From NCBI RefSeq assembly GCF_004023625.1, contig NZ_RPDJ01000001.1, forward strand, positions 310,001-374,000: DNA of 64,000 nucleotides, written 5' to 3'. This document shows positions 1 through 8,924 of this stretch, one piece after another; the stretch's first letter is position 1, and each line of letters opens with the position of its first letter. The DNA comes from Streptomyces cavernae. GTDB taxonomy: Bacteria > Actinomycetota > Actinomycetes > Streptomycetales > Streptomycetaceae. A program made the position numbers and the translations under genes. Under the pieces are notes generated by a model. It saw nothing but the letters and a program-made list of their open reading frames with translations, had not been told where the DNA came from and ran no database searches.

Positions 1-1
1 C

Positions 2-280
2 CTGGTCACGATGTTCGGCACGGCCAGCAGGAACGAGGCGGAGAACCAGATCCCGCAGTTCCTGGCGCAGGCGACCCCGGCCGAGCGGCTGCGCTTCCAG
101 CGCACCGGGGAGCTGCCGCCGCCCTGGGCCGACGAGGTCCTCACCGCCGGGGTCTCGGCCGCCTTCATCATGGCGGCGATCTTCACCGTGATCGCGGCGC
201 TGATCGCAGTCCTGGTCATCCAGGTCCGCCCCTCGGACCTGGAACGCCTCAAGGGCGGAGTGGGCCCCGGGCCGGTGTGA
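2..280 (+). CDS. MFS transporter, C-terminal end (partial, begins before the window)
   Basis: The frame is open from the first bases, so only the last 93 codons are present. The fragment has a soluble stretch of about 50 residues, then one long hydrophobic helix (VSAAFIMAAIFTVIAALIAV) and a short basic cytoplasmic tail. This matches the end of the 14-helix drug:proton antiporters (DHA2 family), where the last helix follows an extended loop rich in charged residues. The assignment to MFS efflux is by resemblance to that family; substrate cannot be judged from this piece. The next gene is convergent with it. Confidence 0.6.
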   Translation: MVTMFGTASRNEAENQIPQFLAQATPAERLRFQRTGELPPPWADEVLTAGVSAAFIMAAIFTVIAALIAVLVIQVRPSDLERLKGGVGPGPV

Positions 281-378
281 CCGCCCGTCCGGCGACCGGG
301 CCGCGGACCGGCCTTGTGCGGGCTTGGAGCCTGGCGAGGGCCCGGAGCCCGGCGTGGGCCCGGAGCCCGGTCGGCGTC

Positions 379-1311
379 TCATTCTGTTGACGACCATGCC
401 GCCTTGACCCGTTCCGGGTGGCCTTCCGGTTCCGTGGTCCGCCCGGCCAGGGACCGCCAGTGCCGGGCCACCTGCCCGCCGGTGGCGAACCAGACGTCGC
501 CGGGGGACCGCATGTGGTCCAGCAGTTCCTCGAGCAGCAGCGCCCGCCCGGGCTTGCCGATGGACTGCGGGTCGAGCGCCAGCACCCAGCACAGACCGTA
601 GTCGCGGTAGGCGTCGAAGGAGTCCTTCCAGTCCTCCAGGACGTCCCGGTAGGCGGCGATTCGCGCCTCGCCCGGGGGGAACGCCACCGGCGCGCCGTTG
701 TAGAGGAAGTACGGGTGGTCGGCGTACTCCCACTGCCACGGCAGCTCCACCACCGATGTGCGCCGCCCGCCGGACCACAGGAAGTGCGGACGATCGTCTC
801 CGTGGGTCGAGGACGACCAGGCGAACCCGGACCGCTCCAGGAGCGCGGGGTGCGCCTCGCCGCCCAGGGTGCCGGGCACGGCGCGCAGACCCGTCGGCCG
901 GCTCCCCGTGAGGGACGTCAGCAGGTCGGCCGTCCGTGCCCAGACCCTTTCCGGGCCGGCCGGGCTCTCGTCGCGGGCCGGGGAGTCGCGGGCCGGAGAG
1001 TCGAGGGCCGGGGGTCCCGCGACGCCGATCTCGTGCCCGGCGGCGGCGATGGTGCGCACGGCCTCCGGGTGGTGAACGGCGGTGTGCTCGGGGACGAACC
1101 AGGTCCCCGGCAGACCGCGTCGTCCCAGCAGTTCCAGCAGCCGCGGCACGCCCCGATGTATGCCATAGGTGCCCAACGACAGTGTCTTCGGCCGGTCCGG
1201 TGCGGAAGGGTGCAGCCGCAGCCAGAACGACTCGGCGTCCAGGCCGAAGGTGAGGACCACGGCGCAGCGAGCGCCCGAAGGCCAGACCGGCCGTGTTTCG
1301 CGCACGGTCAT
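379..1311 (-). CDS. Polysaccharide-deacetylase-family paralogue lacking metal-binding residues
   Basis: This 310-residue protein is a tandem paralogue of its upstream neighbour: both share the fold landmarks (IGAYG/LGTYG, PATFFVP/PGTWFVP, GDDRP, the V-IGKPGR region, DVWFATG). The metal-site motifs have decayed here. The motif-1 segment reads TFGLDA where the neighbour has SFDVDG, and GHEIGVAGP (residues 92-100) replaces GHEIGHHGW, so the histidine pair is gone. A low-complexity insert of repeated SPARD follows directly at residues 104-115. The chosen ATG overlaps the stop of the upstream gene in an ATGA, giving translational coupling; an in-frame ATG 15 bp upstream is possible. It is the last gene of the ABC/amidase operon. 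Family membership is clear; I infer it is catalytically dead or altered, perhaps a structural partner of the active copy. Confidence 0.8.
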   Translation of the reverse strand: MTVRETRPVWPSGARCAVVLTFGLDAESFWLRLHPSAPDRPKTLSLGTYGIHRGVPRLLELLGRRGLPGTWFVPEHTAVHHPEAVRTIAAAGHEIGVAGPPALDSPARDSPARDESPAGPERVWARTADLLTSLTGSRPTGLRAVPGTLGGEAHPALLERSGFAWSSSTHGDDRPHFLWSGGRRTSVVELPWQWEYADHPYFLYNGAPVAFPPGEARIAAYRDVLEDWKDSFDAYRDYGLCWVLALDPQSIGKPGRALLLEELLDHMRSPGDVWFATGGQVARHWRSLAGRTTEPEGHPERVKAAWSSTE

Positions 1312-2255
1312 GCCCTCCGCCACCATTCGGCTATCTCCGACCCGGTGGCGAACCACACGTCGTCGTGCCTGCCGATGTGGTCGAGCAGCCGTTCAAGTGC
1401 CCGCACCCGCCCCGGCTTTCCGATGACCTGCGGATGCAGCATCAGCACGTAGCACAGCCCCCAGCGGTGATAACCGTCGAACTCGCGGCGCCAGTTGTCG
1501 AACGTCGCGGCCGTGCCGGCGATCCGGTCCAGGCCGCGCGGTTCGGGCGGGGACTCGTTGTAGACGAACTGCTGGTAGTCGTCGAGCTCCCAGTGGGCCG
1601 GTATCTCGATCAGGTCCCCGGCGCTGCCCGCCACCCCCCACGAGTAGGGGCGGTCGTCACCGCGCATGGAGCTGGAGTAGGAGAAGCCGAGGTCGGCCAG
1701 GAGCGCCGGGGTGTCGGCGGCGATGTCGCCGCTCGGGCTGCGGAACCCCACAGCTCTCACCCCGGCGGTGCGCTCCAGGAACTCCTGGCTGCGCTCGATG
1801 ATCGCGCGCTGCTCGCGGAGGGGATGGTCGAAGAAGGTCTCGTGCATCCACCCGTGGTGGCCGATCTCATGGCCCGAGGCCACCACGTCCTTCACGAGGG
1901 CAGGCCACTGTTCGATCGTCTTGCCGGGGACGAAGAACGTGGCGGGAAGCCCGCGGTCCTGCAGCATGTCGAGGATGCGCGGGGTCCCGCGCCAGGGCCC
2001 GTAGGCGCCGATGGAGAAACCCCTCGCGTCGCTCCAGCGGCCGGTGGCACGGTCGTCGAGCCACAGGGTGGGGCCGTCCACGTCGAAGCTGAGCATGACG
2101 GCGCAGCGTGCGCCGCCGGGCCAGTCGGGGAGCGGGTCCCCAGTATTCCCGGAGCCCCGAGAGTCCCAGCTCCGGGAGTCCCCACGGTCCTGAGGCTTCC
2201 GAGGTTCTGGGGGCAACGTCCGTCCCTTCTCGGTCGGTCGCGGGCCGGCGGTCAT
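1308..2255 (-). CDS. Polysaccharide deacetylase / cyclic-imidase-like amidohydrolase
   Basis: A 315-residue protein of the NodB-fold family, closest in layout to the PuuE/HpPgdA/cyclic imide hydrolase branch. SFDVDG (about residues 56-61) supplies the metal aspartate and GHEIGHHGWMHE (about 128-139) the metal histidines; PATFFVPG, GFRSPSGD and the C-terminal MLHPQVIGKPGR stretch are typical. These enzymes use a divalent metal to hydrolyse N-acetyl groups or ring amides, and the lack of a signal peptide places it in the cytosol. The ATG overlaps the stop of the upstream ABC ATPase by one base (TGATG) and its own stop overlaps the next gene by four. In a peptide-importer operon, an imported amide or imide is a more likely substrate than cell-wall glycan, but that is inference. 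Confidence 0.85.
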   Translation of the reverse strand: MTAGPRPTEKGRTLPPEPRKPQDRGDSRSWDSRGSGNTGDPLPDWPGGARCAVMLSFDVDGPTLWLDDRATGRWSDARGFSIGAYGPWRGTPRILDMLQDRGLPATFFVPGKTIEQWPALVKDVVASGHEIGHHGWMHETFFDHPLREQRAIIERSQEFLERTAGVRAVGFRSPSGDIAADTPALLADLGFSYSSSMRGDDRPYSWGVAGSAGDLIEIPAHWELDDYQQFVYNESPPEPRGLDRIAGTAATFDNWRREFDGYHRWGLCYVLMLHPQVIGKPGRVRALERLLDHIGRHDDVWFATGSEIAEWWRRA

Positions 2256-3079
2256 CAGCCGGTCGCCTCCACCAGCGCCGAGCGTGCCGCGACCGCGTCG
2301 TCCGGGTCCCAGCCCTCCCGGGGCACGGCGGCGAGCAGCAGCCGGGTGTACGGGTCGCTGGGCTCGCTGAGCACACGGGCGGTCGGGCCCTGTTCGACGA
2401 CCCTGCCGCGCCGCATGACCAGCACGTCGTCGGTGATGTGCTGGACCACCGCGAGGTCGTGGCTGACGAAGACGAGTGCGACGCCGGCCTCCCGGCGGAT
2501 CTCGTCCAGCAGGGCGAGTATCTGGGCCTGGATGGACACGTCCAGCGCCGCGACCGCCTCGTCGAGGACCAGCACCCGGGGGTCGACGGCGAGAGCGCGG
2601 GCGATCGCCAGGCGCTGCCGCTGCCCGCCGGAGAGCTGCCGGGGCCGTGCCCGGGCCTCCCGCTCGCCGAGCCCGACCCGTTCCAGCAACTCCCCGGCCA
2701 GGGCCTCCTCCTTGCCGTGCAGCCGCAGCGCCGTGCGCAGGCACTGGCCTGCGGTGAGCCGCGGGTCGAGGGAGAGATAGGGGTCCTGGAAGACCATCTG
2801 GATCTCGCGGGCCCGGGCCAGCCGGGCGGTCCGTCGCCCCGGCGTGCGGGCGGCCCGGGCAGTGCCCCCGACCGTCACCGTCCCGGAGTCGGGCCGCACC
2901 AGTCCCACGAGCATCCGCGCCACGGTCGTCTTGCCGGACCCGGACTCCCCGACGATGCCGAGCGAGCCACCGGGTGCCACGCCGAAGGACACGTCCTCGG
3001 CCGCCGTGAGCCGTCCGCCGCCGGGCAGCGGGTAGCTCTTGCACACCTTGTCCACGACGAGCAGGCCGGTGTTGTTCAT
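2255..3079 (-). CDS. Peptide-type ABC transporter ATP-binding protein (DppF/OppF-like)
   Basis: A 274-residue ATPase subunit with Walker A GESGSGKTT near the N-terminus, Q-loop in MVFQDPYLSLDPR, signature LSGGQRQRLAIARAL and Walker B VLVLDEAVAALD followed by VFVSHDLAVV. It would power one half of a dipeptide/oligopeptide importer (cluster C, PepT family) together with the next ATPase. The signature is canonical, so it should bind and hydrolyse ATP. The start was set at the ATG that overlaps the stop of the upstream ATPase in an ATGA; the long in-frame extension upstream is coding sequence of that gene in another frame. It is a little shorter than typical OppF because it lacks the C-terminal cysteine-containing extension, which its partner has. 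Confidence 0.93.
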   Translation of the reverse strand: MNNTGLLVVDKVCKSYPLPGGGRLTAAEDVSFGVAPGGSLGIVGESGSGKTTVARMLVGLVRPDSGTVTVGGTARAARTPGRRTARLARAREIQMVFQDPYLSLDPRLTAGQCLRTALRLHGKEEALAGELLERVGLGEREARARPRQLSGGQRQRLAIARALAVDPRVLVLDEAVAALDVSIQAQILALLDEIRREAGVALVFVSHDLAVVQHITDDVLVMRRGRVVEQGPTARVLSEPSDPYTRLLLAAVPREGWDPDDAVAARSALVEATG

Positions 3080-4032
3080 GGCGCGGTCCTTTCCGCTGGG
3101 GCGGGCACGGCGGCGGGTATGCGGTGACACGCGGCGGTGCCTCCGTCCGGCAGCGTCACCGCTGCCGGGTGCCGGGACGAGCAGTCGGGTTGCGCATCGG
3201 GGCAGCGCGCCGTGAACGGGCACCCGGGGAAGGCGTCGGAAAGCGACGGCGGCTTTCCGGGGATGGGCTCGATCCTGCGCGGGGTGTCGCCCAGCGTGGG
3301 TGAACAGGCCAGCAGCCCACGGGTGTAGGGGTGGGCGGGGTCGGCGAACAGGGCGGCGGCGGTGCGCTCCTCGACGACCCGGCCGGCGTACATCACGTAC
3401 ACGCGGTCGCAGTACGCCGCCGCGAGGTGCAGGTCGTGCGTGATGAACAGCAGCCCCGCTCCGTGTTCGGCGCGCAGGGTGCGCAGCAGGGCGAGGATCT
3501 CCGCCTGGGTGGTGACGTCGAGCGCGCTGGTCGCCTCGTCGGCCAGCAGCAGCCGCGGCGGCGTGGCCAACGCACCGGCGATGACGACCCGTTGGAGCAT
3601 GCCGCCGGACAGTTCGTGGGGACGCTGACGCATCCGGCGTTCCGGATCGGACAGGCCGACGGCCGCGAGGAGTTCCACGGCCCGCGTCCGGTCTGCGCCG
3701 CGTTCGAGGAGGAAGTCGCCTATGCGGCGCACGGGGTTGAGCGCGGCGCGCGGGTCCTGGTGGACCATGGACACGGTGCGGGCGCGGTGCCGGCGCAGCT
3801 CTTCACCGGTCAGTGACAGGACGTCGGCGCCGGCGACGTGGACCGAGCCGGACGCCGTGGCCCCGGCGGGCAGCAGGCCGAGCGCGGCCTTCGCGGTCGT
3901 CGACTTGCCGGATCCCGACTCGCCGACGAGGCCGACGACCTCGCCCTCGGCGATATGCAGAGCCACCTCGTCCAGCAGCGGACGCGCGGTGCCCGGCACC
4001 TCGACGGTCAGTCGGTCGATGGTGAGCAGCAT
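3076..4032 (-). CDS. Peptide-type ABC transporter ATP-binding protein (DppD/OppD-like)
   Basis: A 318-residue ATPase with Walker A GESGSGKST, Q-loop MVHQDPRAALNP, signature LSGGMLQRVVIAGAL, Walker B LLLADEATSALD and switch ITHDLHLAA. The C-terminal tail has the oligopeptide-transporter motif with spaced cysteines (GCPFTARCPDAQPDC), which in OppD/DppD proteins holds an iron-sulfur or structural site, and the IPGKPPSL segment of the same domain. It sits between the permease DppC and the second ATPase, with one-base and four-base overlaps that show a single translationally coupled transcript. Substrate is set by the binding protein further upstream, not by this subunit. Confidence 0.94.
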   Translation of the reverse strand: MLLTIDRLTVEVPGTARPLLDEVALHIAEGEVVGLVGESGSGKSTTAKAALGLLPAGATASGSVHVAGADVLSLTGEELRRHRARTVSMVHQDPRAALNPVRRIGDFLLERGADRTRAVELLAAVGLSDPERRMRQRPHELSGGMLQRVVIAGALATPPRLLLADEATSALDVTTQAEILALLRTLRAEHGAGLLFITHDLHLAAAYCDRVYVMYAGRVVEERTAAALFADPAHPYTRGLLACSPTLGDTPRRIEPIPGKPPSLSDAFPGCPFTARCPDAQPDCSSRHPAAVTLPDGGTAACHRIPAAVPAPAERTAP

Positions 4033-4874
4033 CAGCCCCGCCTCCCCAGCCGGTCGGCGGCCCAGACGCCGACCACGTTGAACGAGACCACCACCGCGGC
4101 GATGGCCGTGCCCGGTACGAGAGCGGGCAGCAACGCGCTCTGCACCACGGCGGCCTGCCCCTCCTGCACCATCAACCCCCAGTCGGAGCTGGGCGGCTGG
4201 GCGCCGAACCCGAGGTACGACAGGGTCGCGAGGGACATCAGCGCCTCGCCGAACAGCACCACGAGATAGCCCACGACACCGCGGCCGAGGTTGGGCACGA
4301 GGTACAGGGCGCAGATCCTGGCGCCGCCCATGCCCTGCACCCGGTAGGCGTCGATGTACGGCTTACCGCTCTCCGACAGGGCGAGAGAGCGCGTGTACTT
4401 GGCCACGGTCGGCGTGTACGCGAGCCCGAGAGCCAGCACGGAGGTGGTCATACCGGTCCCGAACACCGCGATGATCAGCACGGTGAACAGCAGTCCCGGG
4501 AAGGCGTACATCACATCGGTCAAGCGGGAGACGAAGGCGTCGACCCAGCCGCCGCGCCATGCGGCGAGCACCCCGAGGGTGACACCCAGCACGGCCGCGA
4601 CCGCGAGCAGCAGCACGGGCGCGATGAGGCTGGTGCGGGCGCCGTACAGGACGCGCGACAGCAGGTCCTGGCCGGAGGCGTCGGTGCCCAGCAGATGTTC
4701 CGCGCTGGTGCCGGCGAGCGAGGCGGACAGGTCGATCGCCTCCGGCGCGTAGGGCGCCAGCAGCGGGGCGAGGGCGGCGGCCAGCGCCACCAGCGCCAGG
4801 AAGGAGCCGGCGAGCAGGACGCCCACAGGGCGCCGCGGGCGGACGGCGACCGGAGCGAGGGTGAGTGCGGTCAT
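4032..4874 (-). CDS. Peptide-type ABC transporter permease (DppC-like)
   Basis: A 280-residue inner-membrane permease. The N-terminus has one helix (GVLLAGSFLALVALAAALAP), a periplasmic loop with the family motif LLGTDASGQDLLSRVLYGAR, then five more predicted helices. The EAA loop that docks to the ATPases is recognisable at about residues 174-194 (DAYRVQGMGGARICALYLVP), although the usual EAA is replaced by DAY. It pairs with the DppB-like permease whose stop codon overlaps its ATG by four bases. Length and helix layout are normal for the OppC/DppC family. Confidence 0.93.
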   Translation of the reverse strand: MTALTLAPVAVRPRRPVGVLLAGSFLALVALAAALAPLLAPYAPEAIDLSASLAGTSAEHLLGTDASGQDLLSRVLYGARTSLIAPVLLLAVAAVLGVTLGVLAAWRGGWVDAFVSRLTDVMYAFPGLLFTVLIIAVFGTGMTTSVLALGLAYTPTVAKYTRSLALSESGKPYIDAYRVQGMGGARICALYLVPNLGRGVVGYLVVLFGEALMSLATLSYLGFGAQPPSSDWGLMVQEGQAAVVQSALLPALVPGTAIAAVVVSFNVVGVWAADRLGRRG

Positions 4875-5821
4875 GCGGTGCGGGCCTTTCTCACACGCGG
4901 GTCGAGCAACGGATGCACCAGGTCGACCACGGTGGTCACCAGGACGTAGCCGGTGACCATCAGCAGCAGCACGGCCTGGGCGACCGGGAAGTCATGGGCG
5001 TTGATGGCGCCGACGAGCAGGGAGCCGATCCCGCTGATCCCGAAGGCCGTCTCCACGACGACCGTGCCGGCGAACATGCCCGCCGCCACCAGCCCGCACA
5101 TGGTGATGATCGGTCCGAGCGCGTTGCGCAGGACGTGGCGGCGGACGATGTTGCGTTCCGGGATGCCGGAGGCGCGTGCCGCCTCCACGTGGTCGGAGGC
5201 GGCGGCGTCCGCCATGGCCTGCCGGGTCACCCGGCTGATGACGGCGAGTGCCCCGAGCGCCAGCGACAGAGCGGGCAGGGTGAGATGGTGCAGCGTTCCG
5301 GCGAAGCCGGTACCGCTGCCGGTAACCGGGAACCAGCCGAGCCGCACGCCGAACAGCGAGACCAGCGCGATCGCGGCGACGAACGACGGCACCGAGGCGG
5401 CGAGCGTCGTGGTGCCCACGACCGCCGAGTCGACCCAGCTGCCCTCCCTGACCGCGGCGAGGATGCCGGCACCCACGCCGAGGACGACGAACAGCAGGGT
5501 CGCGTAGGCGACCAGTTGCACGGTGGTCGGCAGCCGGGCCGCGATCAGATCCGCGACCTGGTCGCTGTACTGGAAGGACCGGCCGAGGTCGAAGTGCAGA
5601 GAGTCCCCCAGCCAGCGGCCGTACTGGACGACGAGCGGCTCGTCCAGGTGGTACTGGGCGCGGACGGCCGCGAGCCGCTCGGGTGTGAGCTTGTCGCGGC
5701 CGCCGGCGAGGAAGACGGCCGGGTCACCGGGCGCCGCGTACACGGCGACGAAGATGACGAACGAGGCGGCGAAGAGCGTGGCCAGGAATCCGGCCAGGCG
5801 CCGCGCTATGCGGACGGGCAT
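4871..5821 (-). CDS. Peptide-type ABC transporter permease (DppB-like)
   Basis: A 316-residue permease with six predicted helices. Family landmarks are the N-terminal RRLAGFLATLFAASFVIF helix, the periplasmic YHLDEPLVVQYGRWLGD segment and the EAA loop EAARASGIPERNIVRRHVL around residues 213-231. It forms the transmembrane pore with the DppC-like protein. Only seven bases separate it from the binding-protein gene upstream, and it overlaps the next gene by four, so it is in the middle of one long operon. Confidence 0.94.
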   Translation of the reverse strand: MPVRIARRLAGFLATLFAASFVIFVAVYAAPGDPAVFLAGGRDKLTPERLAAVRAQYHLDEPLVVQYGRWLGDSLHFDLGRSFQYSDQVADLIAARLPTTVQLVAYATLLFVVLGVGAGILAAVREGSWVDSAVVGTTTLAASVPSFVAAIALVSLFGVRLGWFPVTGSGTGFAGTLHHLTLPALSLALGALAVISRVTRQAMADAAASDHVEAARASGIPERNIVRRHVLRNALGPIITMCGLVAAGMFAGTVVVETAFGISGIGSLLVGAINAHDFPVAQAVLLLMVTGYVLVTTVVDLVHPLLDPRVRKARTA

Positions 5822-5828
5822 GGTCCCC

Positions 5829-7490
5829 TCAGCCCTTCTTGACGCCGAGATCGGCCGCCCACGGGTAGTACAGGTAGGCCTGGGAGGCGGGCGGGCCGGT
5901 CAGCTTGTCGCTCAGCACCAGCACGGACGGCACCTGCGCGATCGGGATCCACACGGCGGCGTCCGCGAAGCGCTGCTCCACGTCGATCGCGAGCGTGGCA
6001 CGCTCGTCGTCGTCGAGGGTGGCCAGCGCCTGACGGACCTTGGCGTCGTACGTGCTGTCCTTGAAGCCGACCCAGTTGTTGGACGAGTCGGACAGGCCGT
6101 TGTCGTAGAAGCCCATGGGGTCGGCCTTGGAGATGTACCAGTCGCCGACGATCGCGTCGACATCGGCGCGGGCCTTCGGGTCGCTGTAAAACTCCTCGAA
6201 CTGTGCGGGCGGCACCGTCTTGATCGAGGCCTTCAGCCCGATGCTCTGCAGCGCGGCGCGGGTGGCGTTGGCGATGACGGTGCGGCCCTGCGTGGCGTCG
6301 GTGCCGATCACGATCGGTTCCGTGGGGGCGCCGGCCTCCTTGACCAGCTTCTTGGCCTCGGCGAGGTCCTCGGCGTCCGGGGATGCGGGCGCCGTCTGCT
6401 CCAACTTCTTCTCCGCGGCGGTGAATTCGGTCTTCGCGTAGCCCCAGGAGCCGGCTCCCACCGGGCTCGCCCACGGCTCGACCAGCCCGCCGTAGCCCGA
6501 CTTGGCGATGCCTGTCCGGTCGAGCGCGAGCGACAGGGCCCGGCGGATCTCCGGCTTCTTCAGACCGCCGCGTTCGGTGGGGATGAGGTTGAGGGTGGCC
6601 GTCGACGGCCCGTAGTACTGGCTGAGGCCCTTGGTGCCGCGCAGGGCGGAGGCGGTGTTGGGTGCCGATGCGTACGCGCCGTCCGCGGCCCCGGTCTTGA
6701 GCGCGTTGACCAGCGCGCTGTCGGAGGCCCAGCGGAAGACGACCTGGCCGGCGAGCGGCTTCTTGCCCCAATAGCCGTCATACGCGCGGATGGTGATCGA
6801 GTCGCCGGACTTCCAGCCGGCCAGCTCGTACGGACCCGAGCAGGCGTCGCCCTGGCCGGCCGTGCCGAAGTCCTCGCCGGCCCGCTCCACCTGCTCCTTG
6901 TTCCAGACGATGCCGGCGTCGCCCGCGAGCGCCTTGGTGAACAGGGCGTCGGGCGCCTTGAAACGGATGGTGATCTCGTTCCGGCCCGTCTTCTTCATGG
7001 AGGTGACGTTGGTGAACTCGTCGCTTTGTTCCATGTCCGGGTCGGCGTGCCGCTCAAGGCTCCACAGCACGTCGTCGGCGGTCAGCTCGGAGCCGTCGTG
7101 GAAGGTGACGCCGTCGCGGACGGTCAGCACGAGGGTCTTGTCGTCCGGGGTCGCGGCCTTCTCGGCGAGGAAGGGCTTGGACGTCATGTCCGGCTGCAGC
7201 TGGAACAGCCGCTCGCAGACGTTGGTGAGGACGACGCGGCCGGCGCTGCCTCCCTGAGTGTCCAGATCCAGGGAGTCCGGTTCGTCCTCGAGCAGCCAGT
7301 TCACCCGGTCCACTCCTCCGGCGGCCGGCGGGGAGGTCGGGGTCAGCTCGAGCTCGGCCGCGTCGGCGGTCTTGCCGCCGGGGGTGTTCGTGGCGGCGCC
7401 ACTGCAGCCCGCGGCGGTGAGCATGGTGGCGGTGACCAGGCCCACGGTCACCGTCTTACAGGTCTTGGTCATCCGTTTGTTCGTCGCCAT
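5829..7490 (-). CDS. Peptide-type ABC transporter substrate-binding lipoprotein
   Basis: A 553-residue extracytoplasmic solute-binding protein (family 5). The N-terminus is a lipoprotein signal: basic start, hydrophobic core TVTVGLVTATMLTAAGC and a lipobox ending at the cysteine. The mature protein has family-5 landmarks: GRVVLTNVCERLFQLQPD, the LTVRDGVTFHDGSELTADDVLWSLER block and RALSLALDRTGIA. The start was moved 22 codons in from the longest frame because that ATG gives the signal peptide and follows an AGGAG. It would capture the substrate outside the membrane and hand it to the DppBC-like pore. Such proteins bind peptides, opines, cyclic imides or sugars, so the ligand is open. A 130-bp gap separates it from the C45 gene, which may hold a secondary promoter. 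Confidence 0.93.
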   Translation of the reverse strand: MATNKRMTKTCKTVTVGLVTATMLTAAGCSGAATNTPGGKTADAAELELTPTSPPAAGGVDRVNWLLEDEPDSLDLDTQGGSAGRVVLTNVCERLFQLQPDMTSKPFLAEKAATPDDKTLVLTVRDGVTFHDGSELTADDVLWSLERHADPDMEQSDEFTNVTSMKKTGRNEITIRFKAPDALFTKALAGDAGIVWNKEQVERAGEDFGTAGQGDACSGPYELAGWKSGDSITIRAYDGYWGKKPLAGQVVFRWASDSALVNALKTGAADGAYASAPNTASALRGTKGLSQYYGPSTATLNLIPTERGGLKKPEIRRALSLALDRTGIAKSGYGGLVEPWASPVGAGSWGYAKTEFTAAEKKLEQTAPASPDAEDLAEAKKLVKEAGAPTEPIVIGTDATQGRTVIANATRAALQSIGLKASIKTVPPAQFEEFYSDPKARADVDAIVGDWYISKADPMGFYDNGLSDSSNNWVGFKDSTYDAKVRQALATLDDDERATLAIDVEQRFADAAVWIPIAQVPSVLVLSDKLTGPPASQAYLYYPWAADLGVKKG

Positions 7491-7620
7491 CGGGGCGGAC
7501 TCCTGTTCCGGGTTCGGCGGGGGAGGGGCTCGGGAACGTCGTCGTGCGGGGGTCACGAGGTCTGCGGAGTGGGGGGAGTCGGGGAATGCGGCGGGAACCG
7601 GCCACCCCGAAGAAGTGGGA

Positions 7621-8799
7621 TCAGACGGCGATCGGGGCTTCGGCGTAGGGCGCGTCGCCGTACGGGCCGTCGTAGAGGTTCCAGGGCAGGTGCTGGTAGT
7701 CGCGGTCGCAGGGCGTGCCCGCCGTCAGATGGTAGTCACCCGTGGTCAGGTCCACGCAGGAGGACACGAGCGTGGTCCAGTGCTCGATGGTGGGCTTGCG
7801 CGGGTCCGGGTGGGTGCACAGCGACTCGGGGCGGCCGAGGTGGTCGGAGAGGGCGTCCTTGATCAGCTTGCGGCTCTCGTCGGGGCCGGTGCTCGCGCGG
7901 AGGGCGCGCAGCCCCTGCGTGGCGCGGGGGACGCGGACCAGTGAGTCGGGGGACAGCGGGCGGTAGTCGGCGGCGAGGGCCGCCGGGACGCCCGCCTGGT
8001 AGTGGTTGCCGTGCACGAGCAGGCCCTCCTCCGGGTACAGCCAGCCGTGCCCGGCGGGTGTGGTCTCCAGGTCGACGGCGAAGCCCTCGCGGCAGGTGAG
8101 CAGTGCGTTGGAGGCGATGTGGGCGCGGGTGCGGCAGAGCACGTCGAGTGCGTCGGTGATGGTGGGCTGGTCGAGGACGCTGCGGCGTACGACCGTCTGC
8201 GGCAGGCCGATGGTGTTGTTGAAGCGGCCGCCCAGCCCGTTGGCGTTGAAGGCGATCCCCGCGGAGTTGGCGCCCTGACGACCGACCTGACCAGCCTCCA
8301 CCTGCATGATCACCGTGGGCGCTGGCGGCTGGACGACACGCAGCATGACGACGGTGTCGGCGACGCCCGCCCGCCAGTCCCAGTTCTGCCCGGCCCACAC
8401 ATGGCCGTCGCCGCTGGCCGGACCGTATGCGGCGAAGGACGTGCAGCCCTCGGCGGGCTCCGTCTCCACCTGGTGCTCAGCCATCTCCGCGAACGAATTG
8501 TCGTAGATGACCTCGCCGCGGGCGTTCAGGGCCAGCACGTCGAGGAGCGTCACCCCCGCTCCGTCGGCGATGCCCCGCATCTCCTGAAGCAGGTGCGGTG
8601 CGTGGGAGCGCACCGGCTCCTGCCAGCGTGCGGCGCGTGCGGTCACCTGGTCCCAGGTCAGCCCGGCGGACTGGCCGAAGGCCTCCTCGTAGTACGCCAG
8701 CGCCGCGTGGATCTGGGGGCGTACGGCCTCGCCGTACTGGCGTCCGCGCTCGGCGGGGGTGCCGGAGATCTCGATGAGGGGCAGCGTGCGGGATGTCAT
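7621..8799 (-). CDS. C45-family acyltransferase/amidase (acyl-CoA:6-APA acyltransferase-like)
   Basis: A 392-residue Ntn-hydrolase-type protein of peptidase family C45. These enzymes mature by self-cleavage before a cysteine; the segment EPAEGCTSFAAYG has the expected GCTS with the nucleophile cysteine, followed by GHVWAGQNWDW, a family hallmark, and later NSAGIAFNANGLGG. Known members hydrolyse or exchange the acyl side chain of N-acyl amides such as penicillins, or act on N-acyl amino acids and peptides. The ATG was chosen because GAGGAG lies just upstream and because the longer frame runs into the regulator's promoter. It is the first gene of the eight-gene operon and is divergent from a MurR/RpiR regulator, which is its probable controller. 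Confidence 0.85.
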   Translation of the reverse strand: MTSRTLPLIEISGTPAERGRQYGEAVRPQIHAALAYYEEAFGQSAGLTWDQVTARAARWQEPVRSHAPHLLQEMRGIADGAGVTLLDVLALNARGEVIYDNSFAEMAEHQVETEPAEGCTSFAAYGPASGDGHVWAGQNWDWRAGVADTVVMLRVVQPPAPTVIMQVEAGQVGRQGANSAGIAFNANGLGGRFNNTIGLPQTVVRRSVLDQPTITDALDVLCRTRAHIASNALLTCREGFAVDLETTPAGHGWLYPEEGLLVHGNHYQAGVPAALAADYRPLSPDSLVRVPRATQGLRALRASTGPDESRKLIKDALSDHLGRPESLCTHPDPRKPTIEHWTTLVSSCVDLTTGDYHLTAGTPCDRDYQHLPWNLYDGPYGDAPYAEAPIAV

Positions 8800-8841
8800 T
8801 CTTCTCCTCGCGACGGAGAACTCCTGCTCGGCCCACGTCCT

Positions 8842-8855
8842 GTAACGTGGATTAC
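8842..8855. promoter_or_regulatory. Candidate MurR/RpiR operator
   Basis: The divergent promoter region between the C45 gene and the RpiR-type regulator carries the inverted repeat GTAACGTGGATTAC (GTAA-N6-TTAC). Further GTAAC and TGTAAT half-sites follow at 8892 and 8921. Regulators of this family commonly bind short AT-rich inverted repeats of TGTAA type, so this is a fair candidate for autoregulation and control of the operon. Confidence 0.4.
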
Positions 8856-8924
8856 GAGAAGCTCTCCTTCCGGAATGCAATGACCAGGAGCGTAACCCTC
8901 ATAACAAGGAAGTCAATCCCTGTA

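Noticed and set aside
5523..7862. A 779-codon plus-strand frame opposite the binding-protein gene
   Set aside because: It is the antisense shadow of the family-5 binding protein and its permease; the minus-strand product is a clear family member.
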